NCBI RefSeq assembly: GCF_008831285.2
Contig: NC_045145.1
Span: 248,001 to 312,000, forward strand
Source: Nymphaea colorata
Lineage: Eukaryota; Streptophyta; Magnoliopsida; Nymphaeales; Nymphaeaceae
Reading direction: 5' to 3'
DNA: 64,000 nt
The notes under the pieces were generated by a model. It worked only from the letters and a program-made list of their open reading frames with translations, did no database searches and was not told the DNA's origin. The position numbers and the translations under genes are program-made. Positions 24,456 through 34,950 of the stretch are shown here, piece after piece. Numbering within the stretch: the stretch's first letter is position 1; each line of letters opens with the position of its first letter.

Positions 24456-25364
24456 GTCACAAGCGAGCTGTATTAGGACAGTGTTTTATAGGATAGTGGT
24501 TTCTGAGTGGGCATTATTTTTGTATTTTAGTTAGGAAATTTGGGTCGGGCGGAGATACCGGAGAAACTTTGACATAGAACCTACAAAAAAGCATTCATCT
24601 CGGGGCCTAGCCTACATTTTTTTTAAGAAGCCCGGGCATTTGGGATTTGATGTGGAATGCAAGTTCATACTTGTAAGCAATAACACATTGCACCAAACAT
24701 GGTATTTTAGTACACCAAAATTTTGTGTGTCAGTATGATTAATGACAAATATGTTTCTCTTTAAATAGAAAAAAGAAATTTGTTTTACAGATAAAAGAAT
24801 TTGAAAAAAGTGAAAAGGCTCAAAAAGACAGTTCTTTTTCTCTAATTTAAAAGATCCCCGGTTTTTCTTTTTCTTTTGGCATATGATTGTCTGTATTCCT
24901 TTATTGTTTTTGGCAATGTTTGCAAAATCATTAATTTGTCACTTAATTATATGTTCTCTCTCTCTTTCTGCCTTTATCTAGATATCGTGCCTTTCCATGT
25001 AACGTAAGCCAAAGAATTGGAACTGCCTCGTCATTCACTTGGTAAGATGGATAGACTTTAAATGTCATTTTCCATCTTGATCACATGTCCAATTGAACAG
25101 TTCCAAAAAAAAAAAAACAGATATGGGAAAAAAATTGATCTCTGATTATGGAATAGATTGTCTTTGGAATTAAGAAATAACATCCGACTGGATTCGGATT
25201 CAAATTATGATATATATAAGTATCGGATCGGATACGGATTCAGATCAGATTTTGTTTTAAGTAATTACTCATATCCAATGCTACCTTTTGAAAATCTTCT
25301 AGATACAGTTCCAAATTCGGATTCTGATTGTGAAACCAGATCTTGAATTCAAATTCAGAGATGA
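24456..25364. other. Intergenic with GGATTCGGAT-type repeat
   Basis: The segment 25150-25350 is built of GGATTCGGATTC/GGATACGGATTC words, a repeat type also seen at 25690-25830, 42480-42790 and 60320-60430. The remainder is AT-rich without recognised content. Confidence 0.45.
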
Positions 25365-25424
25365 TATCTCTCCAATGTAAGAGTAGACATGAAGGAGGTA
25401 GTCGCCAGGCTTAGAAGGATATGA
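25365..25424 (+). pseudogene. Orphan C-terminal tail of an LRR-RLK
   Basis: The plus strand encodes VDMKEVVARLRRI followed by stop, matching the tails of pseudogenes C (MDMKEVVARL) and A (MDMKEVVVGLRRIR). The weaker similarity to the 3' sequence of C continues to about 25570 (GAAAAATGACAAAAATAAAC). Everything upstream is replaced by the GGATTC-type repeat, so only the last 20 or so codons of the kinase C-lobe survive. Confidence 0.75.
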
Positions 25425-27333
25425 CAGCTTCTTCTTTTGAAAAATGACAAAAATAAACAACTTCTTTTTCATTTTTCTAAAATGAATAGGGTTGTTTAGT
25501 TATTTTTGCTCCCGGCTCATTTCTTTTCACACTGACTTGTCAGAAAAACTTTCTTTGTTTCATAACAATGATGCCATCCCCATCTCTTGGGCAGGGTTGT
25601 GGTGCTTTTGAATCATCTAAGAATAACTTTTATCGCAATACCAAAAGGCCACCACCAAAATACAGAAAATAAAAAAGTAAAATATTAGAATACAATTCGA
25701 GTTTGGATACGAATGACCATGGATTTGATTCATATAAAATATATTATTGACAGTACGGATACTTATATACTCTGATTCAAGTTTGGATACGAATTAAGAA
25801 AAGTTGTATCCAAATTTGGATGCGAGGCTATATAAGGAAGAAATCCATTAGTTCCACATCAAACCTTAATAAAGAGCAGCAGAGAAATGGGTCCAACCAA
25901 GCTGGCCTGGTAGTTGAAGCTACCAGACCCTGGCTCGAACTGATTCCGTTGTTACCAAGGACACTTTGACAGACCAATAAATGAATTAGCGGAACACAAG
26001 CAGATCCTTTCAAATATAGGCCCATTTTTATTCTACTATGAATCTACTTAAAAAATGAACCAGATCCATGGAACACTTGTTATAGGAATTTTTAAGGCAG
26101 ATTAGTAAGGCAGTAATAATGTGTTACTGCTGACATAGAATCACACATAACTCGTCAAACAAATGATCAGCAAAGAAGCTGCACAGCTGACGTGCTAATT
26201 GATCCCATCACTCTGCTTGTGCTTATAACTTATAACTTCAAATTCTGCGTCACTTATTTTGCTGTTATGACACATTGTCCACTAATTTCCAACTGTTGAG
26301 TCAGACTATATTCACTTTTTGTGTTTAAGGGAGACTACATTTTCTTCTTGTGTAAACTAATTAAAAGCACAAGTTGATAAACTAAAAATAGCTTGTGGAA
26401 GCTAAAGTTCAAAGAGCTCATTTATACTAACGGGTTGTAAAAAGAGGTAACAGCTTGCCAGATCAAATCTCAGCTCGTCATCTGAATGGAACTGCTAGCA
26501 AGTTGTATAGGTTATGTTCATAATCTACAGTTTGACCTGGGATTGAGGAATATTAGCTGCGCCCCAGCCATTGTCGGCTCATTTTTTATGTTTCCACCGG
26601 CAAACATCAAAGCATGTGTACTAACTAAGGTATCTGCAGGTTCTAGTGAATACTGATTTCAGACTTGGAAGGTTAATTGGTCAACGACATGTCACCGGTT
26701 ATTTCATTTCAGAGTATAACCATGGTTTCTTGAGTCCCATTTGGACGAGCTTATGATTTCTATAATCATGTGAAGCTTGACAGTTCAACTATAGTGGACT
26801 CTCCTCCTAACATCCCAAGAGCACTCGGTGAACCAAATCCCTGCAGGGAATTCTGTTGTCATGCCAGCCAAGCACGACACGGTCTGTCAAGTGTACCACA
26901 CATAAGAAAGAGGGAGAGATAGAGCACCTGGTGCCGTGACGGCATGGGCCCATCTCCTCTCAAGACCAGCACATTTTTGTCTTATATAGCACTGATGTCG
27001 ATGACAATGAAGTCGGCAGCAATGAAGATCCTGCGGCTGCAGGGGATGACCTCGGCCAGGTTCCAGTGGAGGCTGAACTAGTGACCAGGAATGTGACAAT
27101 GTGAATCTTGCTTCACATTATTTTTCTTGCTGTAGAACTAAAGCATAAACTTTGTTAATGTTGGGCAAGGGATCAAGTAGTAATATTTGACCACGAATTG
27201 CTCCCTATGAGTCATTTAGCCCCATCAAGAATTGGATTACTCTTTCTCTTTGAATATGATCTGAGTAAATTCTCATAGCACCACATGCACAAGACGGTAT
27301 GGGAGAATAGAGTTAAGATCATCCCATGATGCC
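25425..27333. other. Intergenic, low information
   Basis: No supported gene. A GC-richer open segment at about 26993-27092 (plus) reads TDVDDNEVGSNEDPAAAGDD after a TATATAG acceptor-like site. It is acidic, short and unrecognised. A tRNA-like string at 25896-25945 (GGCCTGGTAGTTGAAGCTAC) was examined but is not convincing. Confidence 0.35.
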
Positions 27334-27744
27334 TTAGTGTTTGTGTAGAACATAGTAACTGTTAGAGTCTCTTGTTGAAGTCGACATATAGAACTGCAGT
27401 TGATATATCCTTGGTGCTAAACTCTGAGCAAACCTGTTTTTTAAATCTTTCCATACATCTTCAGCAGAAGTAGCATAAGCAATACTAGCAGCAATTTCTT
27501 TGCTAATAGAATTTAAAATCCAAGAAAGAATCATATTATTGCATCCAACCCATAAGGCACGATTCTTATCTCCTTCTTTTGGCTCTTTGATAAATCCATC
27601 TACCAACCCTAATTTATTTTTCGCTGACAAGGCCATTATCATGGCTCTACTCCAAATGGCAAAATTGTCACCGTTAATTGCTTGAGATACCAACACACTT
27701 TTGGGATTATCAGAATGATGTAAAAAGATGGAATCAGTCATCAC
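27334..27744 (-). mobile_element. Copia gag N-terminal fragment
   Basis: The minus strand is open for 136 codons: FLHHSDNPKSVLVSQAINGD, NFAIWSRAMIMALSAKNKL, then VDGFIKEP, and later AEDVWKDLKNRF. These are the retrotransposon Copia-like N-terminal (DUF-type) and UBN2 gag motifs. The frame starts with MMTDSIF and stops at VLHKH, well short of the zinc knuckle. No LTR or pol is contiguous. It is a relic, but unusually free of stops for this window, so it is relatively young. Confidence 0.88.
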
Positions 27745-27832
27745 CTGAGAATTTTCTCAATTACTGATGTCACCATTATTCTTTTCTTGGTCTGCCATAG
27801 TTCCTTCTTATTGTTCTTAGAGAAGGAAGACA

Positions 27833-28051
27833 ATGGTCAGCTGGGCTTCTGCAAAAAACGATCACTTGCATCTCTTCCTGTCGTCGTGCAAGGATCGATC
27901 CAGAGACATGACCATGGAGGGAGAGGACACAGAGATATATGAGGGGATGTGGGTTCACTTCCGCCTTTCCTTCGGCAAGCAGGCCAAGCAGCAGGTCTCC
28001 CTTGAGCAGCAGCAGACGTCTTCCTCCTCCTTTTCTGGCTCCAAGTATTGA
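27833..28051 (+). pseudogene. Unidentified GC-rich coding-like fragment
   Basis: The plus strand is open for 72 codons, with EGEDTEIYEGMWVHFRLSFG then KQAKQQVSLEQ, followed by a Ser run and stop. Composition is more coding-like than the surroundings, and a 5'UTR-like pyrimidine/purine segment follows. The opposite strand is also open, so the coding strand is uncertain. I do not recognise the family. Confidence 0.25.
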
Positions 28052-28799
28052 CTCCACGACTTCCGAAACTCAAATTCTCTTGACGCCGAGAAAGAGAAAA
28101 AAACTAACCTTCAGAAAATAGAGAAGCCATAGTTGCAGGGCCGAGAGCGAAATAGAGAGGAGTGAATGAAGATCTTCGATGAATCCCAACTCGGTGGTGT
28201 CCGTTCAATGCGAAAAGAGCAGGCTTCGCGAATTTCTGCTTTGATGCTCATGTTCAAATGGCAGAAAATCCAGGGATCTCAGAATATCACAGTCAAGCTC
28301 TCCTCAGAGAAAACAGAGAAATAGTTCAAAGCGCGCCCATAAAAAAAAACCACCTCATTACAGTCTGACAGCCCCAAATTCTGTTTCCTCTCTCTTTCCT
28401 CCGTTGGAGAAGCTCTTTTGCCGTCTTAAATCAAAGAAGAAACCATAGACTTTGAACAGAAGGAAATATGACTGCCTGAGTTCGAGCTGAACCTGTAGGC
28501 TGAGAACAGGAGATGCCGAGAGGAGATTTCTGGAGATGATTCGTGAGGATCTGCAATGGGCTTGTCACTGACATCCGCAGCAGAGAAATTCAGTTGAGCC
28601 TGAGAAATTCCGGCAATAGGGGTTGCTGCCGGAATACAGAAGATCAGATGATCGATGTTAGTTTTACGAGAATCAGCCCAAATCGGTTCATGGCTCTCAT
28701 ATGGCACTAACAAAGCAACATTTTCATGTATCCGATGTGTTAAGCTGGCGTGGCTACCACTCGACGAAGCGGTACAAGTGGAACTTTATACTTCTTGTG
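28052..28799. other. Intergenic, nothing recognised
   Basis: This segment sits between the coding-like fragment and the inverted duplication. A pyrimidine-rich stretch lies at about 28380-28410. No ORF has recognisable content. Confidence 0.35.
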
Positions 28800-29137
28800 T
28801 GCAACACAATGGTTCAAGCCAGTTGAAGATCATGGCATAATGTCAAGTAAGTCTTTCATATGTATGGGGAAGAAAAGGAAGACAAGGCATGCTTTGTTGG
28901 AATAATATATCTGCCCACTGTCTTAATCCTCCTGAAAAATAAAATGAGGAAAAAAATAAAGAAATAAAGTAAAGAAAAAGAAAAGATCCCCAGGACTAAA
29001 GCATCAATAAGTCAAATTTTCTAACTTGGCCACAGCAAGGTTCTACTCCATACAGCTCACACAAATTCGTTTTGGCCTTTTCCCACATGATCACAGCTAC
29101 AAATAAGGCCTCCAGGAGGAGGAAGAACACCATTAAA

Positions 29138-29988
29138 GTAAAGCGCCAAAGGTACGTATACTTGATATGATACTCCATGATTAGTAGTTAAAATTTATTG
29201 ACCTCCTCTTAGTTATTACTATCTGTTAATAACAAGAATTATATTGATAAAGTTCTTGTGATAAAAGACCATCAAAATAGATTTCATAGAATTATTGGGC
29301 GCGTAATTGAGCATTTCCAAAACCAAATGAATTTTGAGTCCAATTTTTCCATGAATTTAAGAGTTTACCGAGAATTAGATTGCTTTCTTACTACATTCTA
29401 TTTTTCTTTTCCAAAGAAATTGTAGACATTTTGGTATCCAACCTTTAGCTTATTGGGTGCATCTCCTAGCTAGGCACATGTTGTATACATGGGAAGTACA
29501 TTGAGTAGCAGCAACGAAGTTGAAGGAGAAAATTATGAGGATGCAAACCACCTGAAGTTATTGTCATCCGTTATTCCATGGCAAGAAAGTCGCTTGTACT
29601 TGTTTCATTAACTTCAGAAAGGAATCACTTAATCTATGATTTTATTGTACAGTGAGGGCAGTGCGCGGGTGTCATTAATTCATGTGTATAAGCACTGCCT
29701 AAGAGGATTTACTAACATGCTCACAACAAAAGAGGCCGGCACATTGTCCAGTAATTTATTTTTCTTGGTCCTCAGGGGATTTCCGGAATCTGTAACTGAA
29801 GATAACCTGACAAACTATTTCATGTTTGGCAGAATATCCCATAATCCTATTGGTTTTCCCTCATCCAGTTCTTAGACCACATACGACATGTCCATGAGAC
29901 TTCTTGCAAGTTGTGTTCGGTAAGCTGGAGGCAAAGCTTGTGATGTCACCGGTCAATGGGGACATAATAATCAGAATGATCGATGCAG
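29138..29988 (+). pseudogene. Subtilase (SBT) pseudogene B, 5' fragment lacking its start codon
   Basis: Same exon order as copy A. Only the last codons of exon 1 remain (SKAPK then the GTACGT donor near 29150). The ATG and signal peptide are deleted between ATTAA and AGTAAAG. Exon 2 is 29474-29588 (AHVVYMGST). Exon 3 is 29653-29750 (VSLIHVYKHCLRGF, MLTTKEAGTLSS) and here keeps the base lost in copy A. Exon 4 is 29776-29988, with VLRPHTTCP, the same Trp-to-stop change as copy A, and the Asp motif as IDAG in the open context NGDIIIRMIDAG. Because the stop is shared, the gene was already dead before the duplication. Exons 5 and 6 were not copied. Confidence 0.85.
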
Positions 29989-30336
29989 GTGAATCCTGAT
30001 CCAGAGAAAATTATTTGTTTCTCTTAACCAGCATGATTTTGAACGTGTCGCTGCTTGTTTCCCATACTCCATTTGAATTCTCCAGTCCCTTTAGAAAATT
30101 ATTCATTTAGAGAAGGCTCAATCTGTTAAGTATGTCGAGCTATATGTCTGAATGATGGAGAAGAAGGCGTGACTCAGACCTTTTGTCTCAGACATACTCT
30201 TGCCATTCAAACACAGGGGAAGGCGCTTGGACAACCTTCAAAGAACATATGAAATTAAAGTGCACAACCTTTTGTCGCACTTGTGGTGGTGCCACATAGC
30301 TTTCACCAGCATTTGACTGTGTAATAAATGCTTCAA

Positions 30337-30418
30337 GGGGCGTAGTTTAACTAGGTAGCATGGTGGTTTACACTCAAAAGATCTAGGTTTGAGTCTCATG
30401 TTCTAGGTGTTACGCCTC
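30337..30418 (+). repeat. tRNA-like / SINE-like block, right-arm copy
   Basis: GGGGCGTA at 30337 can pair with TACGCCTC at 30411 over eight positions (one G-T pair), like an acceptor stem. In between are a box-A-like TAGTTTAACTAGG and a box-B-like GGTTTGAGTCT at 30386. The distance from box B to the 3' stem is too long for a functional tRNA, so a tRNA-derived SINE head or a decayed tRNA gene is more likely. It lies in intron 4 of the duplicated subtilase. Confidence 0.4.
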
Positions 30419-30779
30419 TGGGCCACAAATGGTGGCAAGTGCAATGATGCAGACCTTCCTACAGGGAGTTCAGGAACCAGGGCCAGCACGGCGAAGAGAG
30501 CCGAGTGCCTTCGGCCAGGTTTGTGGCCAGCATAACGGAAAGCATAGATGGGCTAAAGGAGGCTAACGCAGAATTTGAAGTTGATGCAGTGGGCGGTGTG
30601 GGCGGAGCATCATCAGCGGAGTTGTGGGCAGCAGGCTGAAGACTTCAAGGCTGAGCAGGCACAGGAACTAGACCTAGATCTGGTTATAGCGAGTTCGAAC
30701 CCTGAGTGTAGTCCCGACCCGGTCCACGCATGGCTGAACCGGCAAGAGAGAAGCCAAACTCACTGAACTTCCGAGACAT

Positions 30780-31125
30780 CTTGTCTCGATTTCCCTTTCA
30801 TGCATTTGCTTATAGTCGAGTCCTTTATTTCAGCAACTGTCTCGGTTCACGTGTTAGAACCGGTTTTATTTCAAGTACTTAAACTCTTTTGTAAGTCTTT
30901 TTTCAGTATGCAATCAAGAACCGGTGTGAATTTGCTCTCGCCTCTCTCTTCCTCTCATCGTCTTACCGCCGGTGACTGGAATCCCAAGGTCCAACCCGTT
31001 GCTCTGGTCAAAGCAAAACAGGTTTGGAGACGACCTTTGAGACCACCGAAAATCCTCTTAGAGCGTCTTCATCCTAGGCACAAATTTCCCGACCGAATTG
31101 CCATCTTCTCATGGTGCAGCTCTAG
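30780..31125 (+). mobile_element. LTR-like block, right-arm copy
   Basis: Counterpart of 12048-12430. TTGCTTATAGTCGAGTCC is followed by TTTTTTCAGTATGCAATCAA and GCTCTCGCCTCTC. The open frame of 111 codons here reflects its coding-neutral GC content and is not a gene. Confidence 0.4.
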
Positions 31126-31884
31126 CTTGACTTGACCAATTGTATTCGAGCTCGAGATTGACTCGACCGGCATGTTTAACTCGATTAATTGCTTGTTCTA
31201 GTCTTCCATATGCCTCATGGAAAAGGTCGACATTGCTTCATGTATGAAATATGGAAGAAGACAGCAGTAGTAGAAGGTTGCTAGGGAAAAGGAACAATCA
31301 TAAGTTACAAAAATCTAAAAAAAGAAAAAAAACAATCTTCAGCCTGAAGACCTAGAATGGGTTTCAGTCTCCAAAACACCTGGAGGTTTGGGTAAGAACC
31401 CTTGCTAAGAGCAAGGGGTTGAGAGAATACAGGCCTTTTTGCTCAAGCGAGGGTTTGAGGGAGGACAAGCTCACTCGAAGAGGTTAGAGAGAAAACAGAC
31501 ATTCGGTGGGTTTCAGAAACCCTTCCTCGTTTTGCTCGAATGACCAGTCGCTTCCTCGCCAGTCGCTTCTCCTCACTTTCTTCCTGAGCCGTTCTCGTTT
31601 TCATTTCCTGGTGGCTAGGTCTGACGACATCGTCCCTGCTCTTTTCTTTTCTTATTCCTTATTCCATCTTTCCCCTTTCTATCTCTTGCTGGTTCTGTGA
31701 GCCCTAGTTTCTACCGTTACTGATCTCACCAGTGGGTTGATTTCATCGGAAACGGAGCTTCACAGGGCTCGGGATCCATTCTCGAAACCCTAGATTTCTC
31801 CACAACTCTTTCTCTCTCTCTCATAGTTAGGTAAGGTTTTCGATTATCGTTTTCGGTAGGACTTTTCTTGCAAGTTTCATACAG

Positions 31885-33220
31885 CCTGTTTGGTTGGAGG
31901 GAAAGGGAAGGAAAGGGAGGGATTGAGCAATCCCTCCTCTGTTTGGTTGGCTAATTAGAAAGGAGGGAAAGGGGCAAAGTGTGTTTGGTTGGGAAGGGAG
32001 GGAATGGAAAGGGAAGGAAAGGGATGGATTATGTAGTGTAAATGCAATCCCCCTCAAATCGGACGGATTGGGAAGGAAAGGAAAGGGATAAGGTAGCAAA
32101 AGTGTTGACTGCCCACAATACCCCTTCAATGTTTTTTTCTTCAACAAAACAAAGGAGGAGGAAGAGCCGAGGCCTCCTCCCCTGCTGCACGATAAACAGG
32201 CCGTTCGTCCCTACCAGACCTCCTCCTCCTTTCTAAACACCCATTTGCTGAAGGTACGTTCTTTTCTTCTTCTTCTTCTTCTTTGAGGCCTCCTCCCCGG
32301 CCTCTTCTTCTTCTTCTTCTTTGTTTTCATTATTTATTTTTTTTTTTTTTTTTAGACAGAGACCGGACCACCTCCCCATCCTGTCTCTCTTCTTCATGGC
32401 AATGGAGGCAGGTGCCCCTATTTCAGCAGCAGGGAGGGCCCGGTGGCCCTTTTTCTTCTCTGTCACCTGATTTTCATGAGGAGCAGCAGCAGGTGTGGGA
32501 AGGAAGAAGCAATGGCATGAAGATGATGGTGAAGCCGGAGATGGCGATCATCCTCCACCACATGGTGCTCAACTTCCAATGGGAGGGAGCCCTTCAAGCA
32601 GGATCACCCCATCGTCTTCCCCTTTGTCGAATTCCCCAAAGGCCTCCCCATTAGAGTCCACAAGCTTCCTGCCACCACAGTCAATTGGAATCCATGAGTG
32701 GGAATGGATTCATGAACAGCTACATTGTCTCTATCAATCTCTTCATCTCACAGTGATGATTAGCTGTTCTTCAGCAAGCTGCACGGTTTTCTTCTTCACC
32801 CACACATACCTTTATTTTATCGCGCTTGGAAAAGGATCGGTCGCCTCCAACAGTCTCTTGTTTGAGTACCAATTGAGCGAGTTTGGGAGGTATTCTCGGT
32901 CTGATCTTGCCTAATGCCTACTTGAGAAATGCTCATCGCATTCTTAATTTTTTAAACATCTTGATTGGGGTATTATTGTAAAGAATTGTAAATTATATCC
33001 TTTCCTTTCCTTTATGTAGTCTAAACAGACGTGATTTTAACCATTCATTTCATTCTTATCCAAACAAGCTTTTTAATCAGCTCCTTCCTTTCCTTTCCAT
33101 TTCATTCCTTTCCCTACCCTTTCTCTTCCCTTCCCTTTTCCTCCCTTCCTTTCCCTACCCTTTCTCTTCCCTTCCCTTTTCCTCCCTTCCTTTCCCTCCC
33201 TTTCCCTCCAACCAAACAGA
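31885..33220. mobile_element. TIR transposon carrying a P450 fragment
   Basis: The left end begins CTGTTTGGTTGGAGGG at 31886, and the right end is its reverse complement ending at 33219. The terminal inverted repeats are perfect for about 23 bases and then imperfect (GGAAAGGGAGGG words) for 20 more. Further CTGTTTGGTTGG copies at about 31939 and 31978 give sub-terminal repeats, as in hAT and Mutator-like elements. No transposase is present. The target duplication could not be fixed from the flanks (ATACAG...AGCGTT). The interior holds a P450 3' end and a TTC-rich tract (32262-32330). Confidence 0.75.
32529..32697 (+). pseudogene. C-terminus of a CYP90/CYP724-type cytochrome P450 (captured fragment)
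   Basis: The frame from 32529 reads KPEMAIILHHMVLNFQWE. After a one-base frame change it continues PFKQDHPIVFPFVEFPKG and LPIRVHKLPATTVN to a TGA at 32695. The order (helix L 'E-M-A-x-x-x-H-H', then 'F-P-K-G-L-P-I-R-V') is that of the last exon of plant clan-85 P450s acting on brassinosteroids, closest by eye to DWARF4-like CYP90B. The haem-binding FxxGxRxCxG is not recognisable upstream. It lies wholly inside the inverted-repeat element and is probably a captured host gene segment. Confidence 0.7.
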
Positions 33221-33700
33221 GCGTTAGGGAAGTGTAGTTCAGAGAAGAGGGTTTTGATAGATTCCGCTTTCAGCGCAGCACGTCGTTTCGTTTTGAGATT
33301 GGGGATCATATATTGAGGGATTCAGGTAACGGATTTGGTTTGTTTGTGTTGGGGAGGAGTTCGGCGATGGGGAATTCTGTTTTGCTGTGTTCGCTTTGGC
33401 TCTTTAAGCTGAAGGATGAACGATAAGGGGCAGATGATGAATCGAACCCATGGAGGGTGGCACGACGGAGGTAGCAGTGGGACGAGCGTGGCTGGTGGGT
33501 ATCCACAGTCTGGCCGTGCAGGCTGGAAGTCGAAGAAGATGGATATGTGGCGGAAAGGGAGCAAGGGTGCTCCAGCAGCACAACAACAAGGTGTTGTCGG
33601 TTACAACCCGCCGAGGCTTCAGTAATTGCAGACTCAAAACAGGCTGAAAGCACGGCGATTCTACCCAAAGCGGAAGTTCCACAGGTTTGCACCCTAATTG

Positions 33701-33954
33701 CCTCTCTGGTCTCTCCCTGCCCAGTGACTCCTGCTATCTTGACAACCACAGGTTTGGCTGAACCCCTCACTCGACTAAAACCCTTGCTCGAGCAGAGATC
33801 ATTGGGTTTTTGAGACCCTCCCTCATTTGAGGGAGAGAGGGTTTCAGAAACCTTGTTTTCTCTGATTTAGAGAGAGAGTGAGAGAGAGAGAGAGGGTTTT
33901 GCTTTAGGCAAAGGACTCCATCATTCACACAATGCAGAAAATACTGATGAAAGG
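33701..33954. other. GA-rich flank of the broken gene
   Basis: Contains GAGAGAGA runs (33866-33893) and GAGGGTTT words resembling 31420-31510. No separate gene. Confidence 0.4.
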
Positions 33955-34945
33955 AATGAGCTGCAGTAGTGAAGGGCTTGATTTTCCTCCTTTGAAGGTG
34001 ATGGCATTCGCTACTTTTGGGGCAGGCACCTCGCCCACCTGGTATTGCAGAGACGATGAGATGAACAGGTCCCTGCTATTCTAGGGAACATGGCGAACGT
34101 TAACCAAACAACCTCGATGGTGACTGGGTACAATGAAGAGGAAGCAGTCCATCGCAATGGCGAGCAGGGGGGATCGTTGCTAATAAAACACGTCAATGGA
34201 AAGTGAAGAACGCTTACTAAGCGGAGGCCTTAGCTGCAGCGAACTGAGTGAATGACGATGGAAATATGGCATCGGAGGATGGAAGAGGAAGAGAGTGAAG
34301 AGAGAGAAAAAAAATGAAAAATGACAAATCAATGAGGAAAAGTAAAACAATAAATGTCTCTCTCTTCATGGGATGCTTATAAAGCGTCCCTGCCAAATAA
34401 CCCCTAAAAGTTCCTTTAATTCATGTATCTCAACTTTTTAACTCAATCATGTAAATGACTAATTTCTCTATGACTTCACATTTTCTTGAGTTTTGTTTGT
34501 AGTTTAGAGGCATAACTTAGTTTGACCAACATATTCATGTTGATACATCCCCCTTTCTAGAAGCAACTAGAAAATTCTACCAAGCATAATTCCCAGCTTA
34601 ATTCCCCATTTAATTATTTTCAAGAAATTGTAGCTTCCTTTAGGTCCACAAGATGTATAATCTCGAATTAATACAAAACAAAGTGATGCATAGACTTGAA
34701 GAAATTAGATGCACCACAAATGATAAATATCAAACATTTGAGCGTGATTAGAAAGTGGAAGTATCAAGATTAATCTTGCTTGCCTTTTGCAATTGTATAT
34801 AGGCAAGGGTCGAACCAGAGTTGAAATACAATTTTACATATTTTTTTATATTGTTTATTTCAAAATTTTTAAAATTAACATATAAAATTATGGTTTTTTT
34901 TAGATTTTCTAAACAAGAACATGTAATAGAAAGTATTTTGATCAA
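33955..34945 (-). repeat. Unit R, inverted copy 2, distal part
   Basis: Read on the minus strand, this matches 341-1550 closely and continues the unit that begins at 39690 and is interrupted by the element at 34951-38915. It lacks the 250-base AGCTCG-rich insertion of copy 1. Confidence 0.9.
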
Positions 34946-34950
34946 CACGT

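Larger units (their letters stand above)
28800..31135 (-). repeat. Inverted segmental duplication, right arm
   Basis: Reverse-complement match to 12040-14470. Right of 31125 the arms diverge: here a TCGAG-rich segment (31126-31200) follows, whereas the left arm continues TTTTTCATCCCCG. The spacer between arms is about 14.3 kb and contains LRR-RLK A. Confidence 0.9.
31370..33700 (+). pseudogene. Broken gene with 5'UTR intron and a 69-codon first exon, family not identified
   Basis: 31700-31830 looks like a plant 5'UTR (GAAACCCTAGATTTCTCC, then CT repeats) ending at a strong donor (TTAG|GTAAGG, 31832). After an intron that now holds a 1.33 kb transposon, the coding exon begins at ATG 33418. 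It reads MNDKGQMMNRTHGGWHDGG, GAPAAQQQGVVGYNPPRLQ, a single TAA stop, and then in the same frame LQTQNRLKARRFYPKRKFHR and FAP-stop. The frame staying meaningful across one stop suggests a once-real Gly/Gln/Lys-rich protein. A frame-shifted continuation (IASLVSPCPVTPAILTT) follows. I cannot name the family with confidence. Confidence 0.5.

Noticed and set aside
25896-25945. Possible tRNA (GGCCTGGTAGTTGAAGC)
   Set aside because: No acceptor stem or anticodon arm could be formed in the right spacing.
30800-31135. 111-codon ORF shared with 12028-12246
   Set aside because: Sequence order matches an LTR end (polyadenylation region and U5), not a protein gene.
32233-32466. Lys/Glu-rich minus-strand ORF
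   Set aside because: Reverse of a TTC-rich stretch inside the inverted-repeat element.
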